From: Colletes latitarsis
Taxonomy: Eukaryota > Arthropoda > Insecta > Hymenoptera > Colletidae
Assembly (NCBI RefSeq): GCF_051014445.1
Contig: NW_027488368.1
Coordinates: 22,852,001 to 22,916,000, forward strand
Direction of reading: 5' to 3'
DNA length: 64,000 nucleotides
Below, one piece after another: positions 52,610 to 64,000 of the stretch (position 1 is the stretch's first letter; every line of letters begins with the position of its first letter). The translations under genes were made by a program, and so were the position numbers. A model generated the notes under the pieces. The model worked only from the letters and a program-made list of their open reading frames with translations, ran no database searches and was not told the DNA's origin.

Positions 52610-54213
52610 GAGGGCAAATCCCAGGCCTAACCTAGACCTAACATGCGTTATCCTCCAAAATATTGGTCGTATCCAGGTTTAATTGACTCTTTCAGTGTGG
52701 TACCACATTACTACGGTATTCAAACCAGAAAAAACCCAGGATCAGTTCAACAAGTATGTGAAGAATGCGAAAGTATGGGTCTGATGATGGCCAATCCCAG
52801 GCCTAACCTAGGCCTAACATGAGTTATTCTCTAAAATATTGATCGAAACCAGGTTTAATGGACTGTTTCAGTGTAGTACCACATTACTACGTGATCCAGA
52901 CCAGTGAAAGCCCAGGATCTGGCCAACGAGTATGTGAGAAATGCGAAGGTATGAGCCTGATGAGGGCAGATCCCACACCAATCCCTGACCTAACTTGCGT
53001 TATCCTCTAAAATATTGATTGAGACCAGGATTAGTCGACAGTTTCAGTGTGGTACCACATTACTACGTGATCCAAACCAGAAAAAGCCCGGGATCAGGCA
53101 AACAAGTATGAGAAATATGCGAAAGTATGAGCCTCTTGAGGGCAAATCCCAGACCTAACCCTGACCTAACATGCGATATCCTTTAAAATATTGACCGAGA
53201 CTAGGTTTCATGGACTGTTTCCGTGTGGCACCACATTACTACGTGATCCAAACCAGAAAAAGACCAGGATATGGCCAACAAGTATGAAAAAGATGCGAAA
53301 GTATGAGCCTCATGAGGGCAAATCCCACACCTAACCGAGTCCTAACCGGCGTTATCCTCTAAAATGTTGATCGTGACCAGGTTTAATCGACTGTTTCAGT
53401 GTGGTACCACATTACTACGTGATCCAAACCGGAATAAAACCCAGGATCTGTTCAACAAGTATGTGAAGAATGCGAAAGCATGAGTCTGATGAGGGCAAAT
53501 CCCAGGCCTAACCTAGACCTAACCTGCGTTATCATCTAAAATACTGATCGAAACCAGGTTTAATTGACTGTTTCAGTGTGGTACCACATTACTATGTGAT
53601 CCAAACCAGAAAAAACCCAGGATCTGCTCAACAAGTATGTGAAGAATGCGAAAGTATGAGACAGATGATGGCAAATCCTAGACCTATCCCAGACCTAGCA
53701 TGCGTTATCATCTAAAATATTCATCGAAACCAGGTTTAATAGACTGCTTCAGTGTGGTACCACATTACTACGTGATCCATACTAGAAAAATCCAAGGATC
53801 TGGCCAATAAGTATGAGAAATATGCGAAAGTATGAGTCTCATGAGGGCAAATCCCAGGCCTAACCTAGACCTAACATGGTGTAACCTCTAAAATATTGGT
53901 CGTATCCAGGTTTAATTGACTGTTTCAGTGTAGTACCACATTACTACGTGATCCAGACCAGTGAAAGCCCAGGATCTGGCCAACGAGTATGTGAGAAATG
54001 CGAAGGTGTGAGCCTGATGAGTGCAGATCCAACACCTATCCCAGACCTAACTTGCGTTATCCTCTAAAATATTGATCGATATCAGGATTAATCGACTGTT
54101 TCAGTGTGGTACCACTTTACTACGTGATCCAAACCAGAAAAAACCCAGGATCTGTTCAACAAGTATGTGAAGAATGCGAAAGTATGACCCAAATGAGGGC
54201 AAATCCCACACCT

Positions 54214-54229
54214 ATCCCAGACATAACTT
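54214..54229 (+). other. Unfilled LINE target site in the duplicate copy
   Basis: A single copy of ATCCCAGACATAACTT in the middle of an uninterrupted monomer. Both flanks are identical to those of the insertion (CACACCT before, GCGTTATCC after). It is the pre-insertion allele held in the same molecule. Confidence 0.93.
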
Positions 54230-57200
54230 GCGTTATCCTCTAAAATATTGATCGAGAACAGGATTAATCGACTGTTTCAGTGTGGTACGACATTACTACG
54301 TGATCCAAACCAGAAAAAGCCCAGGATCAGGCAAACAAGTGTGAGAAATATGCGAAGGTATGAGCCTCATCAGGGCAAATCCCAGACCTAACCCAGACCT
54401 AACAAGCGATATCCATTGAAATATTGACGGAGACTAGGTTTCATGGACTGTTTCCGTGTGGCACCACAGTACTACGTGATCCAAACCAGTAAAAGCCCAG
54501 AATCTGACCATCAAGTATGATAAATATGCGGAAGTACGACCCTGATGAGAGCAAATCCCCAGACCTACCTAGACCTAACAAGCGTCATCATCTAAAATAT
54601 TGCTCGAAACCAGGTTTAATGGACTGTTACAGTGTAGTACTACATTACTACGTGATCCAGACCAGTGAAAGCCCAGGATCTGGCCATCGAGTATGTGAAG
54701 AATGCGAAAGTATGGGACAGATGATGGCAAATCCTAGACCTAACCCAGACCTAACATGCGTTATCATCTAAAATATTGATCAAAACCAGGTTTAATCGAC
54801 TGTTTCAGTGTGGCACCACATTACTACGTGACCCAAACCAGAAAAAGCCCAGGATCTGGCCAGCAAGTATGGGAAATATGCGAAAGTATGAGTCTCATGA
54901 GGGCAAATCCCAGGCCTAACCTAGACCTAACCTGCGTTATCATCTAAGATATTGATCGCAACCAGGTTTCATTGACTGTTTCAGTGTGGTACCACATAAC
55001 TACCTGATCCAAACCAGAAAAAACCCAGGATCTGTTCAACAAGTATGTGAAGAATGCGAAAGTATGAGACGGATGATGCCAAATCCTAGACCTAACCTAG
55101 ACCTAACATGCGTTATAATCTAAAATATTGATCGAAACCAGGATTAATCGACTGTTTCAGTGTGGTACCACATTACCACGTGATCCAAACAAGAAAAAGC
55201 CCAGGATCTGGCCAACGAGTATGCGAAAAATGCGAAAGTATGGGTCTGATGGGGGCAAATCCCAAGCCTAACCTAGACCGAGCATGAGTTTTCCTCTAAA
55301 ATATTGATCGAAACCAGGTTTAATGTACAGTTTCAGTGTGGTACCACATTACTACGTGATCCAAACCAGGAAAAACCCAGGATCTGTTCAACAAGCATGT
55401 GAAGAATGCGAAAGTATGAGCCTGATGAGGGCAAATCCCAGGCCTAACCTAGACCTAACCTGCGTTATCATCTAAGATATTGATCGCAACCAGGTTTAAT
55501 CGAATGTTTCAGTGTGGTGCCACATTACTACCTGATCCAAACCAGAGATAACCCAGGATCTGTTCAACAAGTATGTTAAGAATGCGATAGTATGAGCCAG
55601 ATGAGGGCAAATCCCAGGCCTTACCTAGACCTAACATGCGTTATCATGTAAAATATTGTTCGAAACCAGGTTTAATCGACAGTTTCAGAATGGTTCCACA
55701 TTACTACGTGACCCAAACCAGAAAAAACGCAGGATCTGTTGAACAAGTATGTGAAGAATGCGAAAGTATGAGCCAGATGAGGGCAAATCCAAGACCTAAC
55801 CCAGACCCAACTTGCATTATCCTCTAAAATAATGGTCGAGACCAGGGTCAGTCGACTGTTTCAGTGTGGTACCACATTACTACGTGATCCAAACCAGAAA
55901 AAGCCCAGAATCTGGCCATCAAGTATCATAAATATGCGGAACTACGAGCCTGATGAGAGCAAATCCCCAGACCTAACCTAGACCTAACATGCGTTATCAT
56001 CTAAAATATTGATCGAAACCAGGTTTAATCGAATGTTACAGTGTGGTACCACATTACTACGTGATCCTAACTGGAAAAGCCAAGGATCTGTTCAACAAAT
56101 ATGTGAAGAATGCGAAAGTATGAGTCTGATGAGGGCAAATCCCAGGCCTAACGTAAACCTAACCTGCGTTATCAATAAAAATATTGATCGAAACCAGGTT
56201 TAATTGACTGATTCAGTGTAGTACCACATTACTACGTGATCCAGACCAGTCAAAGCCCAGGATCTGGCCAACGAGTATGTGAGAAATGCGAAGGTGTGAG
56301 CCTGATGAGGGCAGATCCAACACCTAACCCAGACCTAACTTGCGTTATCCTCTAAAATAATGATTGAGACCAGGATTAGTCGACTGTTTCAGTGTGGTAC
56401 CACATTACTACGCGATCCAAACCAGAAAAAGCCAGGGATCAGGCAAAGTAATATGAGAAATATGCGGAAGTACGAGCCTGATGAGAGCAAATCCCCAGAC
56501 CTAACCTAGACCTAACATGTGTTATCCTCTAAAATATTGTTCGAGACCAGGATTTATCGACAGTTTCAGTGTGGTACCACTTTACAACGTGATCCAAACC
56601 AGATATTACCCAGGATCTGTTGAACAAGTATCTGAAGAATGCGAAAGAATGTGTCTGATGAGGGCAAATCCTAGACCTAAACCAGACCTAACATGCGTTA
56701 TCATCAAAAATATTGATCGAAACCAGGTTTAATCGACTGTTTCAGTGTGGTACCACATTACTACGTGATCCAAACCGGAGAAAAACCCAGTATCTGTTCA
56801 ACAAGTATGTGAAGAATGCGAAAGTATGAGTCTGATGAGGGCAAATCCCAGGCCTAAACTAGACCTAACATCGAAACCAGGTTTCATCGACTGTGTCAGT
56901 GTGATACCACATTACTACGTGATCCAAACCAGAAAAAACCCAGGATCTGTTCAACAAGTATGTGAAGAATGCGAAAGTATGGTTCTGCTGATGGCAAGTC
57001 CCAGGCCTAACCTAGACCTAACATGCGTTATCCTCTAAAATATTGATCGAAACCAGGTTTAATTGACTGTGTCAGTGTGGTACCACTTTACTACGTGATC
57101 CAAACCAGAAATAACCCTGGATCTGTTCTACAAGTATGTGAAGAATGCGATAGTATGAGCCTGATGAGGGCAAATCCCAGGCCCTACCTAGACCTAACAT

Positions 57201-58084
57201 GCGTTATCATCTAAAATATTGATCGAAACCAGGTTTAATCGAATGTTTCAGATTGGTACCACATTACTACGTGATCCTAACCAGAGAAAGCCCAGGAACT
57301 GGCCAATGAGTATGCGAAAAATGCGAAAGTATGAGCCAGATGAGTGCAAATCCTAGAACTAACCCAGATCTACCATGCGTTACCATCAAAAATATTAATC
57401 GAAACAAGATTTAATCGACTGTTTCAGAGTGGTACCACATTACTACGTGATCCAAACCAGAAAAAACCCAGGATCTGTTCAACAAGTATGTGAAGAATGC
57501 GAAAGTATGGTTCTGCTGATGGCAAGTCCCAGGCCTAACCTAGACCTAACATGCGTTATCCTCTAAAGTATTGATCGAAACCAGGTTTCATGGACTGTTT
57601 CAATATGATACCACATTACTACGTGATCCAAACCGGAAAAAACCCAGGATCTGTTCAACAAGTATGTGAAGAATGCGATAGTCTGAGTCTGATGAGGGCA
57701 AATCCCAGGCCTTACCTAGACCTAACATGCGTTATCATCTAAAATATTGATCGAAACCAGGTTTAATCGAATGTTTCAGATTGGTACCACATTACTACAT
57801 GATCCTAACTGGAAAAAAAACCAAGGATCTGTTCAACAAATATGTGAAGAATGCGAAAGTATGAGTCTGATGAGGGCAAATCCCAGGCCTAACGTAAACC
57901 TAACCTGCGTTATCATCTAAAATATTGATCGAATCCAGGTTTAATTGACTGATTCAGTGTGGTACCACATCACTACGTGATCCAAACCGGAAAAAACCCA
58001 GGATCTGTTTAACAAGTATGTGAAGAGTGCGAAAGTATGAGACAGATGATGGCAAATCCTAGACCTAACCCAGACCTAACATGC

Positions 58085-59669
58085 GTTATCATCTAAAATA
58101 TTGATCGAAACCAGGATTAATCGACTGTTTCAGTGTGGTATCACATTACTACGTGACCCAAACCAGAAAAAGCCCAGGATCTGGCCAACAAGTTTGGGAA
58201 ATATGCGAAATTATGAGTCTCATGAGGGCAAATCCCAGAGATAACCTAGACCTAACATGCGTTATCCTCTAAAATATTGAGCGAAACCAGGTTTCATGGA
58301 CTGTTTCAGTGTGATACCACATTACCACGTGATTCAAGCCAGAAAAAACCCAGGATCTGTACAACAAGTATGTGGAAAATGCGAAAGTATGAGTCTGATG
58401 AGGGCAAATCCCAGGCCTAACCTAGACCTAACTTGGTGTATCCTCTAAAATATTAGTCGTATCCTGGTTTAATTAACAGTTTCAGTGTGGTACCACATTA
58501 CTACGTGATCGAAACCAGGAAAAACCCAGGATCTGTTCAACAAGTATGTGAAGAATGCGAAAGTATGAGACAGATGATGCCAAATCCTAGACCTAACCCA
58601 GACCTAACATGCGTTATCATCTAAAATATTGATCGAAACCAGGTTTCATGAACTGTTTCAATGTGATACCACACTACTACGTGATCCAAACCAGAAAAAA
58701 CCCAGGATCTGTTCAACAAGTATGTGAAGAATGCGATAGTATGAGTCTGATGAGGGCAAATCCCAGACCTAACCCAGACCTACCATGCGTTACCCTCAAA
58801 AATATTGATCGAAACCAGGTTTAATCGACTGTTTCAGTGTGGTACCACATTACTACGTGATGCAAACCGGAAAAAAACCCAGGATCTGTTCAACAAGTAT
58901 GTGAAGAATGCGAAAGTATGAGCCTGATGAGGGCAAATCCCAGGCCTAACCTAGACCTTACCTGCGTTATCATCTAAGATATTGATCGCAACCAGGTTTA
59001 ATTGACTGATTCAGTGTGGTACCACATCACTACGTGATCCAAACCGGAAAAAACCCAGGATCTGTTTAACAAGTATGTGAAGAGTGCGAAAGTATGAGAC
59101 AGATGATGCCAAATCCTAGACCTAACCCAGACCTAACATGCGTTATCATCTAAAATATTGATCGAAACCAGGTTTCATGAACTGTTTCAATGTGATACCA
59201 CACTACTACGTGATCCAAACCAGAAAAAACCCAGGATCTGTTCAACAAGTATGTGAAGAATGCGAAAGTATGAGACAGATGATGCCAAATCCTAGACCTA
59301 ACCCAGACCTAACATGCGTTATCATCTAAAATATTGATCGAAACCAGGTTTCATGAACTGTTTCAATGTGATACCACACTACTACGTGATCCAAACCAGA
59401 AAAAACCCAGGATCTGTTCAACAAGTATGTGAAGAATGCGAAAGTATGAGACAGATGATGCCAAATCCTAGACCTAACCCAGACCTAACATGCGTTATCA
59501 TCTAAAATATTGATCGAAACCAGGTTTCATGAACTGTTTCAATGTGATACCACACTACTACGTGATCCAAACCAGAAAAAACCCAGGATCTGTTCAACAA
59601 GTATGTGAAGAATGCGAAAGTATGAGACAGATGATGCCAAATCCTAGACCTAACCCAGACCTAACATGC
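58085..59669 (+). repeat. Nine-monomer tract present only in the second duplicate
   Basis: This 1,585-bp tract accounts for the offset step from 13,361 to 14,946 bp. Both of its ends lie in monomers reading ACCAGGATTAATCGACTG, so it could have been gained or lost by exchange between those two similar monomers. Its right part consists of near-identical single monomers, listed separately. Confidence 0.88.
59101..59636 (+). repeat. Run of identical single monomers (176-bp period)
   Basis: AGATGATGCC starts at 59,101, 59,277, 59,453 and 59,629, exactly 176 bp apart. The three complete intervening units look identical, including the rare CAATGTGATACCACACTAC. A fourth relative lies near 58,571. 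This is a single-monomer amplification, unlike the HOR structure around it. Confidence 0.9.
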
Positions 59670-60920
59670 GTTACCCTCAAAAATATTGATCGAAACCAGG
59701 ATTAATCGACTGTTTCAGTGTGGTATCACATTACTACGTGACCCAAACCAGAAAAAACCCAGGATCTGTTCAACAAGTATGTGAAGAATGCGACAGTATG
59801 GGTCTGATGGGGGCAAATCCCAGGCGTAACCTAGGCCGAGCATCAGTTATCCTCTAAAATATTGATCGAAACCAGGTTTAATGGGCTGTTTCAGTGTGGT
59901 ACCACATTACTACGAGATCCAGACCAGTGAAAGCCCAGGATCTGGCCAACAAGTATGTGAGAAATGCGACGATATGGGCCTGATGAGGGCAGATCCGACA
60001 CCTATCCCAGACAAAACTTGCGTTATCCTCTAAAATATTGATCGAGACCAGGATTAACCGCCTGTTTCAGTGTGGTAACATATTACTACCTGATCCAAAC
60101 CAGAAATAACTCAGGATCTGTTCAACAAGTATGTGAAGAATGCGAAAGTATGGGTCTGATGAGGGCAAATCCCAGGCCTATCCCAGACACAACTTGCGTT
60201 ATCCTCTAAAATATTGGTCGAGACCAGGGTTAGTCAACTGTTTCAGTGTGGTGCCACTTTACTACGTGAACCAAACCAGAAATAACCCAGGATCTGTTGA
60301 ACAAGTATGTGAAGAATGCGATAGTATGAGTCTGATGAGGGCAAATCCCAGGCCTAACCTAGACCTAACATGCGTTATCATCTAGAATATTGATCGAAAC
60401 CAGGTTTAATCGACTGATTCAGTGTGATACCACATTACCACGTGATCCAAACCAGAAAAAGCCCAGGATCTGGACAACGAGTATGCGAAAAATGCAAAAG
60501 TATGACCCAGATGATGGCAAGTCCCAGACCTATCCCAGACCCAACTTGCGTTATCCTCTAAAATATTGGTCGAGACCAGGGTTAGTCGACTGTTTCAGTG
60601 TGGTACCACTATACTACTTGATCCAAACCAGAAATGACCCAGGATCTGTTGAACAAGTATGTGAAGAATGCGATAGTATGGGTCTGATGGGGGCAAATCC
60701 CAAGCCTAACCTAGACCGAGCATGAGTTTTCCTCTAAAATATTGATCGAACCCAGGTTTAATGTACTGTTTCAGTGTGGTACCACATTACTACGTGATCC
60801 AAACCAGAAAAAACGCAGGATCTGTTCAACGAGTATGTGAAGAATGCGAAAGTATGACCCAGATGAGGGCAAATCCAAGACCTAACCCAGACCCAACTTG
60901 CGTTATCCTCTAAAATAATG

Positions 60921-63116
60921 GTCGAGACCAGGGTTAGTCGACTGTTTCAGTGTGGTGCCACTTTACTACGTAATCCAAACCAGAAATAACCCAGGATCTG
61001 TTGAACAAGTATGTGAAGAATGCGATAGTGTGAGTCTGATGAGGGCAAATCCCAGGCCTAACCTAGACCTAACCTGCGTCATCATCTATAATATTGATCG
61101 CAACCAGGTTTCATTGACTGTTTCAGTGTGGTACCACATTACTACGTGATCCATACCGGAAAAAAACCCAGGATCTGTTCAACAAGTATGTGAAGAATGC
61201 GAAAGTATGAGACAGATGTTGGCAAATCCTAGACCTAACCCAGACCTAACATGCGTTGTCATCTAAAATATTGATCGAAACCAGGTTTCATGAACTGTTT
61301 CAGTGTGATACCACATTACTACGTGATCCAAACCAGAAAAAACCCAGGATCTGTTCAACAAGTATGTGAAGAATGCGAAGGTATGAGCCAGATGAGGGCA
61401 AATCCAAGACCTAACCCAAACCTAACATGCGTTATCATCTAAAATATTGATCGAAACCAGGTTTAATCGACTGTTTCAGAATGGTACCACATTACTACGT
61501 GATCCAAACCAGAAAAAACGCAGGATCTGTTCAACAAGTATGTGAAGAATGCGAAAGTATGAGCCAGATGAGGGCAAATCCAAGACCTAACCCAAACCTA
61601 ACATGCGTTATCATCTAAAATATTGATCGAAACCAGGTTTAATCGACTGTTTCAGAATGGTACCACATTACTACGTGATCCAAACCAGAAAAAACGCAGG
61701 ATCTGTTCAACGAGTATGTGAAGAATGCGAAAGTATGACCCAGATGAGGGCAAATCCAAGACCTAACCCAGACCCAACTTGCGTCTACCTCTAAAATAAT
61801 GGTCGAGACCAGGGTTAGTCGACTGTTTCAGTGTGGTACCACATTACTACGTGATCCAAACCAGAAATAACCCAGGATCTGTTGAACAAGTATGTGAAGA
61901 ATGCGATAGTATGAGTCTGATGAGGGCAAATCCCAGGCCTAACCTAGACCTAACCTGCGTCATCATCTATAATATTGATCGCAACCAGGTTTCATTGACT
62001 GTTTCAGTGTGGTACCACATTACTACGTGATCCATACCGGAAAAAAACCCAGGATCTGTTCAACAAGTATGTGAAGAATGCGAAAGTATGAGACAGATGA
62101 TGGCAAATCCTAGACCTAACGCAGACCTAACATGCGTTATCATCTAAAATATTGATCGAAACCAGGTTTCATGAACTGTTTCAGTGTGATACCACATTAC
62201 TACGTGATCCAAACCAGAAAAAACCCAGGATCTGTTCAACAAGTATGTGAAGAATGCGAAGGTATGAGCCAGATGAGGGCAAATCCAAGACCTAACCCAA
62301 ACCTAACATGCGTTATCATCTAAAATATTGATCGAAACCAGGTTTAATCGACTGTTACAGAATGATACCACATTACTACGTGATCCAAACCAGAAAAAAC
62401 GCAGGATCTGTTCAACAAGTATGTGAAGAATGCGAAAGTATGAGCCAGATGAGGGCAAATCCAAGACCTATCCCAAACCTAACATGCGTTATCATCTAAA
62501 ATATTGATCGAAACCAGGTTTAATCGACTGTTTCAGAATGGTACCACATTACTACGTGATCCAAACCAGAAAAAACGCAGGATCTGTTCAACGAGTATGT
62601 GAAGAATGCGAAAGTATGTCCCAGATGAGGGCAAATCCAAGACCTAACCCAGACCCAACTTGCGTCTACCTCTAAAATAATGGTCGAGACCAGGGTTAGT
62701 CGACTGTTTCAGTGTGGTACCACATTACTACGTGATCCAAACCAGAAATAACCCAGGATCTGTTGAACAAGTATGTGAAGAATGCGATAGTATGAGTCTG
62801 ATGAGGGCAAATCCCAGGCCTAACCTAGACCTAACCTGCGTCATCATCTATAATATTGATAGCAACCAGGTTTCATTGACTGTTTCAGTGTGGTACCACA
62901 TTACTACGTGATCCATACCGGAAAAAAACCCAGGATCTGTTCAACAAGTATGTGAAGAATGCGAAAGTATGAGACAGATGATGGCAAATCCTAGACCTAA
63001 CCCAGACCTAACATGCGTTATCATCTAAAATATTGATCGAAACCAGGTTTCATGAACTGTTTCAGTGTGATACCACATTACTACGTGATCCAAACCAGAA
63101 AAAACCCAGGATCTGA
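60921..63116 (+). repeat. 881-bp five-monomer HOR, copy in the second duplicate
   Basis: Same tract as 45,975-48,170 at an offset of 14,946 bp, with anchors at 60,952, 61,833, 62,714 and then 63,419. Even private changes such as GATAGCAACCAGG (47,913/62,859) are shared, so this HOR existed before the large duplication. Confidence 0.9.
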
Positions 63117-64000
63117 TCAACAAGTATGTGAAGAATGCGAAAGTATGGGTCTGATGATGGACAATCCCTGGCCTAACCTAGACCTAACATGAGTTATCCT
63201 CTAAAATATTGATCGAAACCAGGTTTAATGGACTGTTCCAGTGTAGTACCACATTACTACATGATCCAGACCAGTGAAAGCCCAGGATCTGTTCAACAAG
63301 TATGTGAGGAATGTGGTAGTATGAGTCTGATGAGGGCAAATCCCAGGCCTAACGTAAACCTAGCCTGCGTTATCATCTAAAATATTGATCGAAACCAGGT
63401 TTAATTGACTGATTCAGTGTGGTACCACATCACTACGTGATCCAAACCAGAAATAACCCAGGATCTGTTGAACAAGTATGTGAAGAATGCGATAGTGTGA
63501 GTCTGATGAGGGCAAATCCCAGGCCTAACCTAGACCTAACCTGCGTCATCATCTATAATATTGATCGCAACCAGGTTTCATTGACTGTTTCAGTGTGGTA
63601 CCACATTACTACGTGATCCATACCGGAAAAAAACCCAGGATCTGTTCAACAAGTATGTGAAGAATGCGAAAGTATGAGACAGATGATGGCAAATCCTAGA
63701 CCTAACCCAGACCTAATATGCGTTATCATCTAAAATATTGATCGAAACCAGGTTTCATGAACTGTTTCAGTGTGATACCACATTACTACGTGATCCAAAC
63801 CAGAAAAAACCCAGGATCTGTTCAACAAGTATGTGAAGAATGCGAACGTATGAGCCAGATGAGGGCAAATCCTAGACCTAACCCAGACCTAACATGCGTT
63901 ATCATCTAAAATATTGATCGAAACCAGGTTTCATGAACTGTTTCAGTGTGATACCACATTACTACGTGATCCAAACCAGAAAAAACCCAGGATCTGATCA

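Larger units (their letters stand above)
41042..64000 (+). repeat. 176-bp satellite DNA array, right block
   Basis: The same satellite, orientation and phase resume directly after the LINE. The sequence after the right target-site duplication (TTGCGTTATCCTCTAAAATA) is the normal continuation of the monomer interrupted at 38,877, so the array was one continuous tract before the insertion. Sequence variants here differ from those at 13-37 kb: AGAATGGTACC, GTTTCATGAACTG and GAGGAATGTGGTAG types are common only in this block. The block continues past the end of the window. No gene or RNA gene was found in it. Confidence 0.97.
52610..64000 (+). repeat. Large segmental duplication, copy 2 (LINE-free, runs off the window)
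   Basis: Second copy of 37,260-49,054. It lacks the LINE and keeps the unfilled target at 54,214-54,229. It carries an extra monomer at about 55,975-56,150 (with ACTGGAAAAGCCAAGG) and an extra 1,585-bp, nine-monomer tract at about 58,085-59,669. The match is still running at base 64,000, so the true length is unknown but at least 11.4 kb. Confidence 0.95.

Noticed and set aside
804..63616. Dozens of short satellite reading frames of 60-115 codons with similar proteins (cores such as PLKYWSRPGLVDCFSVVP)
   Set aside because: They are phased by the 176-bp repeat, begin and end at arbitrary points in the monomer, are broken by TGA in sister monomers, and the period is not a multiple of three. 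No start context, introns or domain is visible.
1..64000. CRISPR array or bacterial repeat
   Set aside because: The repeat unit is about 176 bp with no short-repeat/unique-spacer alternation, there are no cas genes, and a LINE with poly(A) is present.
1..64000. CENP-B box in the satellite
   Set aside because: I looked for the TTCG....A..CGGG core on both strands of the typical monomer. The nearest TTCG contexts lack the CGGG part.
1..64000. tRNA, rRNA, snRNA genes or riboswitches
   Set aside because: No cloverleaf, box A/B pair or rRNA core motif was recognised in the typical monomer or in the LINE. Promoter-like TATA strings are only repeated monomer sequence.

Overview
This is a eukaryotic heterochromatic window, almost certainly from an arthropod. 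About 61.8 kb of the 64 kb is one satellite DNA, a head-to-tail array of a roughly 176-bp monomer (about 350 copies, all in the same orientation). The only other component is a single 2.15-kb non-LTR retrotransposon (LINE) fragment at about 38,878-41,027. I see no cellular gene, RNA gene, CRISPR array or prokaryotic feature. The many short reading frames in the satellite are by-products of the repeat. The retroelement is GC-rich and belongs by its motifs to the R1 clade, which is mostly an arthropod group. Its palm motifs look to me like hymenopteran copies, but that is recall and weak evidence for the host.

Layout. 1-38,863: satellite with nested higher-order repeats (HORs). These are a 4,582-bp offset pair (about 2.9-11.0 kb) containing a tandemly duplicated 1,057-bp six-mer; a 1,056-bp six-mer pair (15.3-17.5 kb); three tandem HOR copies of 16, 15 and 17 monomers (17.3-25.75 kb); a block with segments at offsets of 4,396 and 4,572 bp (about 25-31.7 kb); and a 3,519-bp twenty-mer pair (30.5-37.3 kb) that itself contains a 1,054-bp six-mer repeat. 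38,864-41,041: the LINE, on the minus strand, between target-site duplications of 14-16 bp. 41,042-64,000: satellite again. From about 37.26 to 49.05 kb it is copied, nearly base for base, at about 52.6-64.0 kb. The second copy runs off the window.

The parts inform each other. The 37-49 kb block and its copy differ by four large events: the LINE (present only in copy 1), one monomer and nine monomers (present only in copy 2), and scattered single-base changes. The copy therefore holds the unfilled target site of the LINE at 54,214-54,229, which fixes the insertion at exactly 2,164 bp including one target duplication. The LINE encodes the reverse transcriptase from palm motif A to the C-terminal CCHC knuckle with no stop or frameshift, which fits a recent insertion. 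At its poly(A) end lies a perfect inverted repeat with 106-bp arms and an 8-nt loop. It contains a T35 run matched by an A35 run, plus an inverted copy of 33 bp of the flanking satellite. This is the most unusual structure in the window: either a template-switch or fold-back event, or a sequencing/assembly fold-back. Nothing in the sequence proves centromere function, but a long, one-direction, HOR-structured array of about 176-bp units is the usual form of a centromeric or pericentromeric satellite.
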